A stretch of DNA of 19,092 nt, from the NCBI GenBank assembly GCA_900771995.1, contig CAAGQC010000002.1:1-19092 (forward strand), given 5' to 3'. How positions within the stretch are numbered: the stretch's first letter is position 1; the number at the start of each line of letters is the position of its first letter. The notes beneath the pieces are model-generated. The model was not told the DNA's origin and ran no database searches. It saw nothing but the letters and a program-made list of their open reading frames with translations. The stretch is from Lachnospiraceae bacterium. GTDB lineage: Bacteria > Bacillota > Clostridia > Lachnospirales > Lachnospiraceae. The position numbers and the translations under genes were made by a program. Positions 4,486 to 13,325 of this stretch are shown here, piece by piece.

Positions 4486-6696
4486 TTATTTATCCACCAG
4501 CCGGAAATTAATGGTCCGCATAAAGCGGTCGCAGTCCTCCACTTCGATCCGCACCGGCATTCCCAGCTTGAAAGTCCGCCCTGTGGCTTCTCCCACCATC
4601 TCACAGGCGGCTTCATTATAATGGTAATAGTCCCCCGGGATCGTGGAGATATGGATCAGTCCCTCCACCGTATTGGGAAGTTCCACGTACAGCCCCCAGC
4701 CGGTGACACCGGAGATCACACCTTCGTATTCTTCTCCGATATGCTGTTCCATATATTCCACCTTCTTCAGCTTGTCCGTCTCCCGCTCCGCCTCATCGGC
4801 ACGACGCTCCATCTCGGAAGAATGTTTTGCCACCTCCGGCAGGATCTCCCGGTAATGCTCCACCCGCTCTTCCTTCAGGCGTCCCCGCAGCTGCTCCTTG
4901 ATGATCCGGTGGATCTGCAGATCCGGGTATCTGCGGATCGGCGAAGTGAAATGACAATAGTACTGACAGGCCAGTCCGAAATGTCCGGTACATTCCGTGC
5001 TGTATTTTGCCTGCTTCATGCTCCGCAGGGTCAGTCTCGCGATCATGGGTTCCTCGGGTGTTCCCTCGATCTTCTGCAGCAGCTTCTGGATCTCCTTGGG
5101 ATGGATCTCTTCCGTGGAGACCTTGCTGTTCTTCCGTCCCATTGCTTTCATATAATATCCATAGTTGTTAATAAAAGCAGACAACTTCTGGATTCTCTCC
5201 GGATCCGGTATATCATGGACACGATAGACAAAAGGCAGTTCCTGCCAGTAAAAATGCTGTGCCACCGTCTCATTGGCCGCCAGCATAAAGTCCTCGATCA
5301 GCATGGTCGCTACATTGCGCTCATAGGGCTTGATATCCAGCGGATGTCCTTCTTTGTCTAATATGATTTTGCACTCCGGAAAATCAAAATCAATGGAGCC
5401 TCGCTTCTGTCTCTTCTTCCGCAGCTTTTCCGCCAGTTCCGCCATCTGCTGGAACATGGGCATCAGCTCCCTGTACTGGGAATAATCCTCTCCGATATCC
5501 GAAGTTCCTCGGGAAGTCTCATTTTTTGAACTGCCATTCTCTTCCACGCACTCCGGCTCCTCCAGCAGCTTTTTCACCACGGTATAGGACATCCGCTTGT
5601 TGACCCGAATCACGGATTCACAGATCTCATAATCTACGATCTCGCCGTGCTCGTCCACCTTCATAAGACAGCTCAGCGCCAGTCGGTCCACGCCCTCATT
5701 CAGGGAACAGATGCCGTTACTCAGCGCATGGGGCAGCATGGGGATCACCCGGTCCACCAGATAGACGCTGGTGCCGCGCTTTAACGCCTCTCTGTCCAGT
5801 GCGGAGTTCTCCTGCACATAGTTCGTCACATCGGCGATATGCACTCCCAGATGATAATAGGTCCCGTCAAAGGACACGCTGACCGCATCGTCCAGATCCT
5901 TGGCATCCTCTCCGTCGATGGTCACCATAGTCACATCCCGCAGGTCTTTGCGGCCGGCACGATCTGCCTCGGAGACCTCCTGAGCCACCCGTTCCACCTG
6001 GTTCATGATCTTCTCGCCAAATTCCACCGGCAGTTCAAAGCCCCGGACGATGGACATGATGTCCACACCGGGATCATTAATATGCCCCAGGATCTCTACG
6101 ACCTTTCCCTCGGGACTCTTGGTATTCGTGCCATATCCGGTGATCTCCACCACGACCTTATGGCCGCTCATGGCCCCCTTCGACCACTCCTTCGGCACGA
6201 AAATATCCTGTGGGATCTTGGTATTATCCGGAATGACAAAGCCGAAATTATTCCTGGACTGTTCGTAGGTGCCGACCACCTGAGTCAATCCCCTGGCAAT
6301 GATACGGAGAACCTGTGCCTCCTGGCGCTTTCCGGTCTTTGCAGGCAATAGTGCCACTTCCACCGTATCCTTGTGAAAAGCTCCGCCCTGCTTGTCCTCC
6401 GGAATGAACAGATCCTCGTCCCGGCCTTCTACTTCCACAAATCCGAAGCCTTTGGCATTGCTGATGAAAGTTCCCGTCAGCACTTTGCCGTTGGATTTCA
6501 TATATTTACCCTTTACCGTCAGGGTAAGCTTCCCTTCCGCCAGAAGTTCCCGCAGGATCTCCCGGAATTCTTCTCTGTCTTCTTTTGCCACCTGTAAGAA
6601 CATCGCCAGTTCCTTTTCTTTCATAGGAACGTAGAAATCGTCCTTTACAAGATCGCAGATTACTTTTTTTCTCTTCTCTCTGATTTCGTCTATCAT
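4486..6696 (-). CDS. rnr: Ribonuclease R
   Basis: The 736-residue protein is a 3'-5' processive exoribonuclease of the RNase II/R family. In order there is an N-terminal winged-helix-like region (1-65), two cold-shock domains (about 70-130 with KGFGFVEVEGRDEDLFIP, and 140-205 with NNFGFVIPD), and the RNB catalytic domain. The RNB domain has the metal-binding motif DGEDAKDLDD (Asp261, 267, 269, 270) and the later signature HFTSPIRRYPDLQIHRI. A C-terminal S1 domain (EGVISGVTGWGLYVELP) follows. A short Ser/Glu-rich insertion (near ENGSSKNETSRGTSDIGED) lies within the RNB domain. RNase R degrades structured RNA, including non-stop messages freed by tmRNA-SmpB, which matches the smpB and ssrA neighbours. 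The start has GAGAGG just upstream. Confidence 0.97.
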   Translation of the reverse strand: MIDEIREKRKKVICDLVKDDFYVPMKEKELAMFLQVAKEDREEFREILRELLAEGKLTLTVKGKYMKSNGKVLTGTFISNAKGFGFVEVEGRDEDLFIPEDKQGGAFHKDTVEVALLPAKTGKRQEAQVLRIIARGLTQVVGTYEQSRNNFGFVIPDNTKIPQDIFVPKEWSKGAMSGHKVVVEITGYGTNTKSPEGKVVEILGHINDPGVDIMSIVRGFELPVEFGEKIMNQVERVAQEVSEADRAGRKDLRDVTMVTIDGEDAKDLDDAVSVSFDGTYYHLGVHIADVTNYVQENSALDREALKRGTSVYLVDRVIPMLPHALSNGICSLNEGVDRLALSCLMKVDEHGEIVDYEICESVIRVNKRMSYTVVKKLLEEPECVEENGSSKNETSRGTSDIGEDYSQYRELMPMFQQMAELAEKLRKKRQKRGSIDFDFPECKIILDKEGHPLDIKPYERNVATMLIEDFMLAANETVAQHFYWQELPFVYRVHDIPDPERIQKLSAFINNYGYYMKAMGRKNSKVSTEEIHPKEIQKLLQKIEGTPEEPMIARLTLRSMKQAKYSTECTGHFGLACQYYCHFTSPIRRYPDLQIHRIIKEQLRGRLKEERVEHYREILPEVAKHSSEMERRADEAERETDKLKKVEYMEQHIGEEYEGVISGVTGWGLYVELPNTVEGLIHISTIPGDYYHYNEAACEMVGEATGRTFKLGMPVRIEVEDCDRFMRTINFRLVDK

Positions 6697-6720
6697 GTAA
6701 CCTCTCTCAATAAATATTCA

Positions 6721-6761
6721 TAAAACAAAACACCCTTGTATGCGCTGCACACAAGAGTGTT
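6721..6761 (-). terminator. Intrinsic terminator/attenuator between secG and rnr
   Basis: On the minus strand an 11-bp stem (AACACTCTTGT/ACAAGGGTGTT, one G-U) extends inward by GTGC/GCAT pairing and is followed by TTTTGTTTTA. It lies 16 bases beyond the secG stop. Only ~25 bases separate it from the rnr start and no promoter is seen there, so rnr may depend on read-through. Confidence 0.8.
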
Positions 6762-6776
6762 CATCCTTCGTAATGA

Positions 6777-7016
6777 TTAAAATACGTTCAGATTCAGTAC
6801 GACTGCAAGTAACATGAAGAATACTGCAAGGATCTTGGTGATCTTCACCAGCATTCCCTCCATGGAACGTCCTTTATTTCTGCCCCAGTAGGTCTCAGCT
6901 GCACCGCTGATAGAACCCAGTCCTGCGGACTTACCTTCCTGCATCAATACTAACACCGTCAGTGCTACGCATACCAATATGAAGATTATGTTGATTACTA
7001 CTCTTAATGCTTCCAT
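6777..7016 (-). CDS. secG: Protein translocase subunit SecG
   Basis: The 79-residue membrane protein begins MEALRVVINIIFILVCVALT and has two hydrophobic segments (about 8-25 and 56-78). Between them is the conserved loop LMQEGKSAGLGSISGAAETYWG. This is the typical SecG pattern; SecG is a small partner of SecY and SecE that aids protein export. The ATG follows AGGAGGTG closely. It heads the secG-rnr-smpB-ssrA series also seen in Bacillus. Confidence 0.95.
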   Translation of the reverse strand: MEALRVVINIIFILVCVALTVLVLMQEGKSAGLGSISGAAETYWGRNKGRSMEGMLVKITKILAVFFMLLAVVLNLNVF

Positions 7017-7045
7017 TTCACACCTCCTAATGTCAAGCAGATTTT

Positions 7046-7074
7046 ATATTACCATAAATTGTGTATAATTGCAA
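7046..7074 (-). promoter_or_regulatory. secG promoter candidate
   Basis: On the minus strand TTGCAA (complement of 7069-7074), 17 bases, TAATAT (complement of 7046-7051). It gives a leader of about 25 bases. Each box has four matches, so this is moderate evidence. Confidence 0.45.
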
Positions 7075-7097
7075 CAATATTTTGCGCAGAAAGAACA

Positions 7098-7136
7098 ACA
7101 AAAAAGAGCCCCTGAGGATTTCCTCCCCAAGGGCTC
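7098..7136 (-). terminator. Terminator of the opp operon
   Basis: On the minus strand GAGCCCTTGGGGA pairs with TCCTCAGGGGCTC (7106-7136, 13 bp with two G-U pairs) and is followed by TTTTTTG. It lies 32 bases past the oppA stop. Confidence 0.93.
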
Positions 7137-7167
7137 TCCTGTGATTCTGTATTGTCAGATTCGAAGA

Positions 7168-8853
7168 TTACTCCTCGATGTCACCATACATGAAGTACCA
7201 GAAACCATAAGCGGAATGCCAGATACCGGTGATCTTCTCGCTCTGCAGCCAGAAGTCATTGTAGTAAGCAACAGGGATACATCCAACCTGATCCATCAGA
7301 ACATCCTCAGCCTCATGAAGTGCTGCGGAACGCTCAGCGGTATCCATGGTGGAAGCTGCCTTCTCCATAGCTGCATCGAAGTCAGCGTTGGAGAACTTAC
7401 CATCGTTGTTACCGTTGCCGGTGCAGAACAGATCTAACATATTGGAAGGATCGCTGTAGTCTCCTACCCAGCCGTTACGAGCTACCATGTACTCACCGTT
7501 ACGACGCATCGGAGTGAAGCTGGACCACTCAACGATCTCAACCTCTACAGTGATGCCCAGTTCGCCCCAAGCCTGCTGTAAGTACTCAGCAACAGTCTTG
7601 TGATAACCGGAATCGTTGGTAGTATAGGTAATGGTAGGAAGACCCTCACCATTGGGGTAACCAGCATCTGCTAACAGCTGCTTAGCTTCCTCAAGGTTAG
7701 CTTCGTAATCGCTGGAGATGTAGGTCTCACCGCCGTTAGCATTTGCATTGAAGGAGCTGCCGTCGGTATCTACCCAGCCCTCACCAACAAGGTTGTATGC
7801 AGGGGAGTAGGTTCCCTGCATCAGGGTATTTGCAACATAGTCACGGTCGATTGCCAGGCTCAGAGCCTTACGAACGTTAACGTTCTCAAATGCGGGATCT
7901 TCCAGGTTCATGGACAGATAGTAGGTTCCCAGAATCGGCTCTACGTGGAACTCGGGGTTGCCCTGCAGGCTGGGGATTTCCTGGGTAGGAACATCCTTGA
8001 TGAACAGTACATCACCGGACTGGTATGCACTGTAAGCTGCATTGGAATCCTCCATCAGAACGAACTTGATGCTGCCAAGCTTGATAGCATCTGCATTCCA
8101 GTAGTTAGGGTTCTTGGACATGGTAATGTGAGAACCGGGTACCCACTCGGTAATGTAGAAAGGTCCGTTGGAGATATAGGTTTCAGCAGCGGTAGCCCAT
8201 GCATCACCATTTGCCTCAACAGTTGCCTGCTGAACAGGGCTCAGAGTAGCGAATGCTGCCAGAGACTCGAAGTAAGGGCAGGGATTGGAAAGCTCTACAA
8301 CGAAGGTCTGTGCATCGGGAGCGGATACTGCCAGAGCATCTACATCACCGGCCTGAGCCTCGTTAAAGCCCTTAACCATACCCAGAACAGTTTCAGCATA
8401 AGGAGCTGCTACTGCGGGATCGCATACACGCTTCCAGCTGTATACGAAATCGTCTGCGGTCAGATCACTGCCGTCAGACCACTTTAATCCATCACGAAGA
8501 TGGAAGGTCCATGTAAGACCATCTTCAGATACTTCCCAGGTCTCAGCCTGTCCGGGAGCAATCTTACCATCCTGGTCTACAGTCAGAAGACACTCAAAAG
8601 AGTGAAGCAGCATATTACCGCCATCTACTGCATTGTTCAGTGCGGGATCGATGGTCTCGGGATCGGGACCGATCTGAACGGTAAGCTGTTTGCCTTCGGT
8701 ACTGCTTACTTCGGTTGCTGCTGCGTCGGTCTTAGCGCTGTCAGTTGCACTTGCGCTGCCGGTTGCAGAAGAACCATTGTCGCTGCTGCCGCATGCTGCC
8801 AGAGAACCTACCAGCATAGCTGCGGTGAGTAACATAGCTAACTTCTTTTTCAT
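7168..8853 (-). CDS. oppA: Oligopeptide ABC transporter substrate-binding lipoprotein
   Basis: The 561-residue protein begins MKKKLAMLLTAAMLVGSLAA with lipobox SLAAC (Cys21), followed by a low-complexity Ser/Ala/Thr linker. The SBP_bac_5 (OppA/DppA) fold follows: PDPETIDPALNNAVDGGNML, WEVSEDGLTWTFHLRDGLKWSDG, ADDFVYSWKR, NGPFYITEWVPGSHITMSKN and FENVNVRKALSLAIDRD are all family signatures. It is anchored outside the membrane and delivers oligopeptides to the OppBC channel. The start at 8853 follows a GAGGAGG site; an ATG 12 codons upstream lacks one. It is the last gene of the operon and has its own promoter (8911-8939), as expected for a component needed in excess. Specificity cannot be read from sequence. 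Confidence 0.93.
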   Translation of the reverse strand: MKKKLAMLLTAAMLVGSLAACGSSDNGSSATGSASATDSAKTDAAATEVSSTEGKQLTVQIGPDPETIDPALNNAVDGGNMLLHSFECLLTVDQDGKIAPGQAETWEVSEDGLTWTFHLRDGLKWSDGSDLTADDFVYSWKRVCDPAVAAPYAETVLGMVKGFNEAQAGDVDALAVSAPDAQTFVVELSNPCPYFESLAAFATLSPVQQATVEANGDAWATAAETYISNGPFYITEWVPGSHITMSKNPNYWNADAIKLGSIKFVLMEDSNAAYSAYQSGDVLFIKDVPTQEIPSLQGNPEFHVEPILGTYYLSMNLEDPAFENVNVRKALSLAIDRDYVANTLMQGTYSPAYNLVGEGWVDTDGSSFNANANGGETYISSDYEANLEEAKQLLADAGYPNGEGLPTITYTTNDSGYHKTVAEYLQQAWGELGITVEVEIVEWSSFTPMRRNGEYMVARNGWVGDYSDPSNMLDLFCTGNGNNDGKFSNADFDAAMEKAASTMDTAERSAALHEAEDVLMDQVGCIPVAYYNDFWLQSEKITGIWHSAYGFWYFMYGDIEE

Positions 8854-8910
8854 AAAGTTATCCTCCTCTTTATTTTCATACAAAAGCACTATGCTTTCAT
8901 ATAGCTTTAT

Positions 8911-8939
8911 ATTAAACAGCTATTTAGGATAGCTGTCAA
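8911..8939 (-). promoter_or_regulatory. Internal oppA promoter with palindrome
   Basis: On the minus strand TTGACA (complement of 8934-8939), 17 bases, TTTAAT (complement of 8911-8916). A perfect 7-bp inverted repeat, ACAGCTA/TAGCTGT (8916-8936), fills the spacer and overlaps the -35. It could be a repressor site, or a hairpin in read-through RNA from oppF. Confidence 0.65.
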
Positions 8940-8948
8940 TACCAATTT

Positions 8949-9941
8949 TTAACTGTTGATCTTTTCCACATGGTGACATGCCACGTAGTGACCCTTTTCC
9001 ACTTCTCTCCACTCGGGCTCTTTCTGTGCACAGCACTCATCCGCATAAGGGCATCTGGTGCGGAAACGGCAGCCGGTGGGCGGGTTCAAAGGACTGGGAA
9101 CATCTCCCTGCAGTACGATACGCTTGCTTGCTCTCGCCTTGATAGGATCCGCAATAGGAATCGCAGAGATCAGGCTCTTGGTGTAGGGATGCAGGCTTCT
9201 TGCTACCAGTTCGTAGCTGTCTGCCAGCTCTACCATCTTGCCCAGATACATAACGCCGATACGATCGGAAATATGTTTTACGACAGACAGATCATGGGCG
9301 ATGAACAGGTAGGTCAGTCCCATCTGCTCCTGTAATTCCTCGAACATGTTCACGACCTGTGCCTGAATGGATACATCCAGTGCGGAGATCGGCTCATCGC
9401 AGACGATGAACTGAGGATTTACAGCCAGTGCTCTTGCGATGCCGACACGCTGACGCTGTCCGCCGGAGAACTCATGAGGGTAACGGTTGGCATGCTCGGA
9501 GTTTAAGCCTACCCGCTCCAGCATGGCGATGATCATGTCATGGCGCTCCTTTTTATTGGCAGCCAGCTTATGGATATCGATGGCTTCTCCTACGATATCA
9601 CCTACGGTCATTCGGGGATCCAGACTTGCATAAGGATCCTGGAATACCATCTGCATTTTCTGACGGTAAGGCAGCATATCTACCTTTACCTTGTTTTCCA
9701 CATCCAGGATCACCTTGTCATCAAAGGTGATCTTACCGCCGGTGGGCTCATACAGACGTAAGATGGAACGGCCGGTGGTAGTCTTACCACAGCCACTCTC
9801 TCCTACCAGTCCGAGAGTCTCACCTTTGTTTACGAAAAAGGTAACATCATCCACGGCTTTTACGAACTTACGGTTCTTGCCCATGCCGCCTGCAGGGAAG
9901 TACTGCTTCAAATGTTCTACCTGAAGTAACTTATCACTCAT
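8949..9941 (-). CDS. oppF: Oligopeptide ABC transporter ATPase, OppF type
   Basis: The 330-residue protein has Walker A GESGCGKTT (47-55), a Q-loop MVFQDPYASLDPRMTV, signature SGGQRQRVGIARAL, Walker B FIVCDEPISALD, switch His in FIAHDLSVV, and the C-terminal oligopeptide-transporter extension. That extension is Cys-rich (CRFRTRCPYADECC and a late VACHH); in some homologues such cysteines bind a 4Fe-4S cluster. It pairs with OppD to power peptide import. Its ATG overlaps the oppD stop by 8 bases (ATGAGTGA), with GGAGG upstream inside oppD, so translation is probably coupled. Confidence 0.93.
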   Translation of the reverse strand: MSDKLLQVEHLKQYFPAGGMGKNRKFVKAVDDVTFFVNKGETLGLVGESGCGKTTTGRSILRLYEPTGGKITFDDKVILDVENKVKVDMLPYRQKMQMVFQDPYASLDPRMTVGDIVGEAIDIHKLAANKKERHDMIIAMLERVGLNSEHANRYPHEFSGGQRQRVGIARALAVNPQFIVCDEPISALDVSIQAQVVNMFEELQEQMGLTYLFIAHDLSVVKHISDRIGVMYLGKMVELADSYELVARSLHPYTKSLISAIPIADPIKARASKRIVLQGDVPSPLNPPTGCRFRTRCPYADECCAQKEPEWREVEKGHYVACHHVEKINS

Positions 9942-10938
9942 TTGTATTGCCTCCCTCCATCTCGGCTTTCTGGTTCATAAAGCAGTGCGCATAATGGGTC
10001 TCGCTGAACTCTGTCTTGGGAGGATTCTCTCTCAGACAGATCTTCATGCAGTTCTTGCAACGGGGGGCAAATGCACAGCCTGCGGGGGGATTCAACAGAT
10101 CCACAGGGTTACCCTCGATAGGGATCAGCTTCTCATGCTTGGTGCTGTCCAGACGGGGAATACTCTCCAACAGACCCTTGGTATATTCATGCTTCGGATT
10201 GTAGAAGATCTCGTCACAGGTACCGGTCTCCACGATACGACCGGCATACATAACCGCAATACGGTCACACATACTTGCCACGATACCCAGGTCATGGGTG
10301 ATCATGATAATTGCCATACCCAGCTTATCCTTCAGTTCCATCATCAGCTCCAGGATCTGGGCCTGAATGGTAACGTCCAGTGCAGTGGTGGGCTCATCGG
10401 CGATCAGAAGCTTCGGTTCACAGGCCAGTGCGATAGCGATCATGACACGCTGTCTCATACCACCGGACAGTTCGTGAGGATACTGCTTCATACGCTTCTC
10501 CGGCTCGTTGATGCCTACCAAGGACAGCAGCTCTACTGCTCTTGCATATGCCTTTTTCTTGTCCGCATCGGTATGCAGACGGATTACCTCCGTGATCTGG
10601 TTACCGATGGTATATACGGGATTTAAGCTGGTCAGAGGATCCTGGAAAATAATGGACACCTCTTTACCACGCATTTTGGAAAAATCTTTTTCGGTCATCT
10701 TCTCCACTTCGTGTCCATTGAAGTGAAGCTCTCCGCCCATCAGCTTGCCGGGATAAGCGGTCAGTCCCATCAGACTGTATGCGGTTACGGATTTACCGGA
10801 ACCACTCTCTCCTACGATGCCCAGTACTTCGCCTTCCTTAAGGTGAATGGAAACATCGTTCAGTGCCTTTACTTCTCCGGCAGGAGTAAAGAAAGAGAGA
10901 CGTTCATGCTGTATGTCTACCAGATAATTGTTATCCAT
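9934..10938 (-). CDS. oppD: Oligopeptide ABC transporter ATPase, OppD type
   Basis: The 334-residue ABC subunit has Walker A GESGSGKSV, Q-loop IIFQDPLTSLNPVYTIG, signature SGGMRQRVMIAIAL, Walker B LLIADEPTTALD, His switch MITHDLGIV and a Cys-rich C-terminal oligopeptide extension (GCAFAPRCKNCMKIC). The start at 10938 (MDNNYLVDIQ) follows AAGGAG by 8 bases. An ATG 6 codons upstream overlaps the oppC stop and has no good site of its own. It precedes oppF in the same transcript. Confidence 0.93.
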   Translation of the reverse strand: MDNNYLVDIQHERLSFFTPAGEVKALNDVSIHLKEGEVLGIVGESGSGKSVTAYSLMGLTAYPGKLMGGELHFNGHEVEKMTEKDFSKMRGKEVSIIFQDPLTSLNPVYTIGNQITEVIRLHTDADKKKAYARAVELLSLVGINEPEKRMKQYPHELSGGMRQRVMIAIALACEPKLLIADEPTTALDVTIQAQILELMMELKDKLGMAIIMITHDLGIVASMCDRIAVMYAGRIVETGTCDEIFYNPKHEYTKGLLESIPRLDSTKHEKLIPIEGNPVDLLNPPAGCAFAPRCKNCMKICLRENPPKTEFSETHYAHCFMNQKAEMEGGNTNE

Positions 10939-10955
10939 CTTCACTACTCCTTCCA

Positions 10956-12005
10956 TTAATTCTTCAGCTTCGGGTCAAATGCATCACGAAGTCCGTCACC
11001 TAACAGGTTAAAGCTTAAGATGATCAGACTGATCAGCAGACAGGGTGCAAACAACAGATAAGGGAACGTGATCATACCGTTGATGGCATCACTTGCAAGG
11101 CTTCCCAGGGAAGGCAGAGGAACTGCCACACCCATACCTAAGAAGCTTAAATAGCTCTCGGTAAAAATAGAGGAAGGGATCTGCAGTGTGGTGGTAACGA
11201 TCAGGGTACCGATACAGTTGGTCAGCAGATGCTTTTTAATAATACGGCCATCCTTGGCTCCCAGAGCCTTGGCTGCCATAACGTAGTCGTTCTCTTTCAG
11301 GGTCAGGATCTGGCTTCGTACCATACGTGCCATACCTACCCAGTACAGTAATGCGAATACGATGAAAATACTGATCAGGTTGGATCCTACGGTCTGCATC
11401 CAGCCGAAGCCGGGAAGGGTTGCCAGTCTGGCAAGGGGATCCTTCAGTGCAAAGGACAACAGCACGATCAGAAGGAAATCCGGTATCGTATAGATGATAT
11501 CCACGATACGCATGATGATCAGATCTACCCATCCACCGAAAAATGCGGCAATGGAACCTACCAGGGATCCGATCACGAAAATGATGGCGGTAGCGATCAG
11601 TCCGACTAACAGAGAGATGCGGCTTCCCATCATAACACGGATCGCATAGTCACGACCCATTTTGTCCGTACCGAGGACATGGGGAAATACCTTCTCACCT
11701 GCTTCCATACGCTCTATCTCCTTCTCTGAGTACTGCATGGGATGCAGGTTCTCACTTCCCTTGATCTGTGTCTTGTAATCGTAGGGATAGAACGAAGGCA
11801 CAATAAAGGAAAAGATCATAATTACAATAATAACGAACAGGCTGACCATAGCCACCTTGTTCTTGAGAAGTCTGCGGAAGCCATCCTGCCAGAAGCCCAC
11901 GCTCTCACGCATGATGACCTGGCTCTGCTTCTCTTCTTCATTCGCCGGCATAAAATCTTCCGGCTTATATTTTACATGAAAGCTCATAGCATTCGGTTCT
12001 TTCAT
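10956..12005 (-). CDS. oppC: Oligopeptide ABC transporter permease, OppC type
   Basis: The 349-residue membrane protein has a cytoplasmic N-terminus (about 45 residues), a first membrane segment (AMVSLFVIIVIMIFSFIV), an OppC N-terminal motif (HVLGTDKMGRDYAIRVMMG), several further membrane helices, and the EAA coupling loop AAKALGAKDGRIIKKHLLTN that contacts the ATPases. The start follows GGAAGGAAG. It lies 17 bases after oppB and forms the heterodimeric channel with it. Confidence 0.93.
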   Translation of the reverse strand: MKEPNAMSFHVKYKPEDFMPANEEEKQSQVIMRESVGFWQDGFRRLLKNKVAMVSLFVIIVIMIFSFIVPSFYPYDYKTQIKGSENLHPMQYSEKEIERMEAGEKVFPHVLGTDKMGRDYAIRVMMGSRISLLVGLIATAIIFVIGSLVGSIAAFFGGWVDLIIMRIVDIIYTIPDFLLIVLLSFALKDPLARLATLPGFGWMQTVGSNLISIFIVFALLYWVGMARMVRSQILTLKENDYVMAAKALGAKDGRIIKKHLLTNCIGTLIVTTTLQIPSSIFTESYLSFLGMGVAVPLPSLGSLASDAINGMITFPYLLFAPCLLISLIILSFNLLGDGLRDAFDPKLKN

Positions 12006-12022
12006 CGGTATCTTCCTTCCTA

Positions 12023-12940
12023 TTACTTCAACTTAATTCTGGGGTCAACGATCTTATATACGATATCTACCAGTACGTTCATGATGACCATCAGAGTCGC
12101 AAGGAAAATGGTGGTACCCATGATCATGGTATAGTCACGGTTAATGATAGAGCTTACAAATTCATTGCCCAGACCGGGGATCGTGAAGATCTTCTCTACT
12201 ACGAAGCTTCCTGTCATAGTGTAGGTCATCATGGGACCTACATATGTGATAATGGGAAGCAGTGCATTTCTCAGTGCATGCTTGAACAGGCGGAAGAAAG
12301 GCTTTACACCCTTCGCCGTAGCGGTTCTCATATAATCCTGTCCCAGAACGTCCAGCATGGAAGAACGCATCAGTCTCATGATATAGGCGGTGGGATACAG
12401 TGCCAGTGCGATCACGGGCATCACATAGTGCTTCCAGGTACCGATTCCGTAGGTAGGCAGGATCTTCACCTTACTTCCCAGAAAATACAACAGCAGGGTA
12501 CATACCACGAAGCTGGGCACCGCGATACCACAGGTGGAAATGACGGAAATCACACTGTCCAGTGTCTTACCACGATGGGTAGCTGCCAGACATCCCAGAG
12601 GAATACCTACCAGCAATGCTACGATAACAGAGATTCCTCCGACTCTTGCGGATACGGGGAACTTGGATACTATAATAGAAGTAACGGTTCTTCCTCTCTG
12701 CTTCAGACTCTCTCCGAAATCACCGTGCAATGCATCTGTCATATAGGTCAGATACTGCTGGGACAACGGCTTGTCCAGACCATATTTTGCCTCTAATGCT
12801 GCCTGTGCAGCGGGGCTTACTGCCTTCTCCGAAAGGAACGGGCCGCCGGGAACCATGTTCATCAGGAAAAAGGTGAGTGTTGCTACTGTAAAAATCGTAA
12901 TCAGTGCCAGACCGATACGTTTTGCAATATATTTAAGCAT
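12023..12940 (-). CDS. oppB: Oligopeptide ABC transporter permease, OppB type
   Basis: The 305-residue permease begins MLKYIAKRIGLALITIFTVA with a first helix containing TFFLMNMVPGGPF, the classic OppB/DppB start. Multiple helices follow and an EAA loop TATAKGVKPFFRLFKHALRN. The start at 12940 is chosen because AAGGAG lies 8 bases upstream; a longer frame begins 23 codons earlier without a site and has a non-hydrophobic, unusual extension. It is the first gene of oppBCDFA, with a promoter at 13060-13088. Confidence 0.93.
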   Translation of the reverse strand: MLKYIAKRIGLALITIFTVATLTFFLMNMVPGGPFLSEKAVSPAAQAALEAKYGLDKPLSQQYLTYMTDALHGDFGESLKQRGRTVTSIIVSKFPVSARVGGISVIVALLVGIPLGCLAATHRGKTLDSVISVISTCGIAVPSFVVCTLLLYFLGSKVKILPTYGIGTWKHYVMPVIALALYPTAYIMRLMRSSMLDVLGQDYMRTATAKGVKPFFRLFKHALRNALLPIITYVGPMMTYTMTGSFVVEKIFTIPGLGNEFVSSIINRDYTMIMGTTIFLATLMVIMNVLVDIVYKIVDPRIKLK

Positions 12941-13059
12941 CTCTTCAACTCCTTGCTTTTCTTTTGTCTGCGGACATTTATAAAATGCATTTTTTGTATT
13001 TGTATACAAGTATACATGTACAAAAAATGTACTTTACTTTTCCGACAACGACTTTTGTT

Positions 13060-13088
13060 ATATTACAACACTTTTCCGGCTGTGTCAA
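13060..13088 (-). promoter_or_regulatory. Promoter of the opp operon
   Basis: On the minus strand TTGACA (complement of 13083-13088), 17 bases, TAATAT (complement of 13060-13065). Start near 13053 gives a leader of about 110 bases that includes the GTATAC-type palindromes, which may be operator or RNA structure. Confidence 0.7.
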
Positions 13089-13150
13089 CTGAATTACATA
13101 TGAAGTATCTGCCAGTTTCCGCGCTTTCCTCTCCCCTGCATCCCACGATG

Positions 13151-13173
13151 TATGTACGTGTGTTGCGTACATA
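13151..13173. promoter_or_regulatory. Inverted repeat upstream of opp promoter (possible regulator site)
   Basis: TATGTACG (13151-13158), 7 bases, CGTACATA (13166-13173) is a perfect 8-bp dyad with further partial symmetry outward. It lies 60-90 bp upstream of the opp -35, a position suited to an activator or remote repressor. The binder is unknown. Confidence 0.4.
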
Positions 13174-13325
13174 TGTCTGTATATTTATGAAAAACTTTTC
13201 CATTAAAATAGTTCCTGTTTTTCATTTCCTGTATATAGTGCATATTTTCTAATGTATTATGTATATTTACACATTGCAGTTTCATAGATTTTTCTTTCTC
13301 TCATGTATTTTTCCTACCATTTTCC

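Larger units (their letters stand above)
12941..13325. other. AT-rich opp upstream region with multiple TGTA/TACA repeats, no gene
   Basis: About 385 bases separate oppB from the eno terminator. The region holds the oppB promoter and several short inverted repeats: TGTATAC/GTATACA around 13001-13016, GTACA-N5-TGTAC near 13019-13033, and TATGTACG-N7-CGTACATA at 13151-13173. A small GC-richer patch (about 13107-13147) has no recognised function. Frames of 60-100 codons cross it but have no ribosome binding site or recognisable protein. No riboswitch or T-box motif was found. Confidence 0.5.

Noticed and set aside
4621..5361. 246-codon + strand frame inside rnr
   Set aside because: Antisense shadow of RNase R, no ribosome binding site and no recognisable protein.
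13094..13285. Small ORFs in the opp upstream region
   Set aside because: No ribosome binding sites, composition like AT-rich intergenic DNA, and several overlapping frames of similar length.
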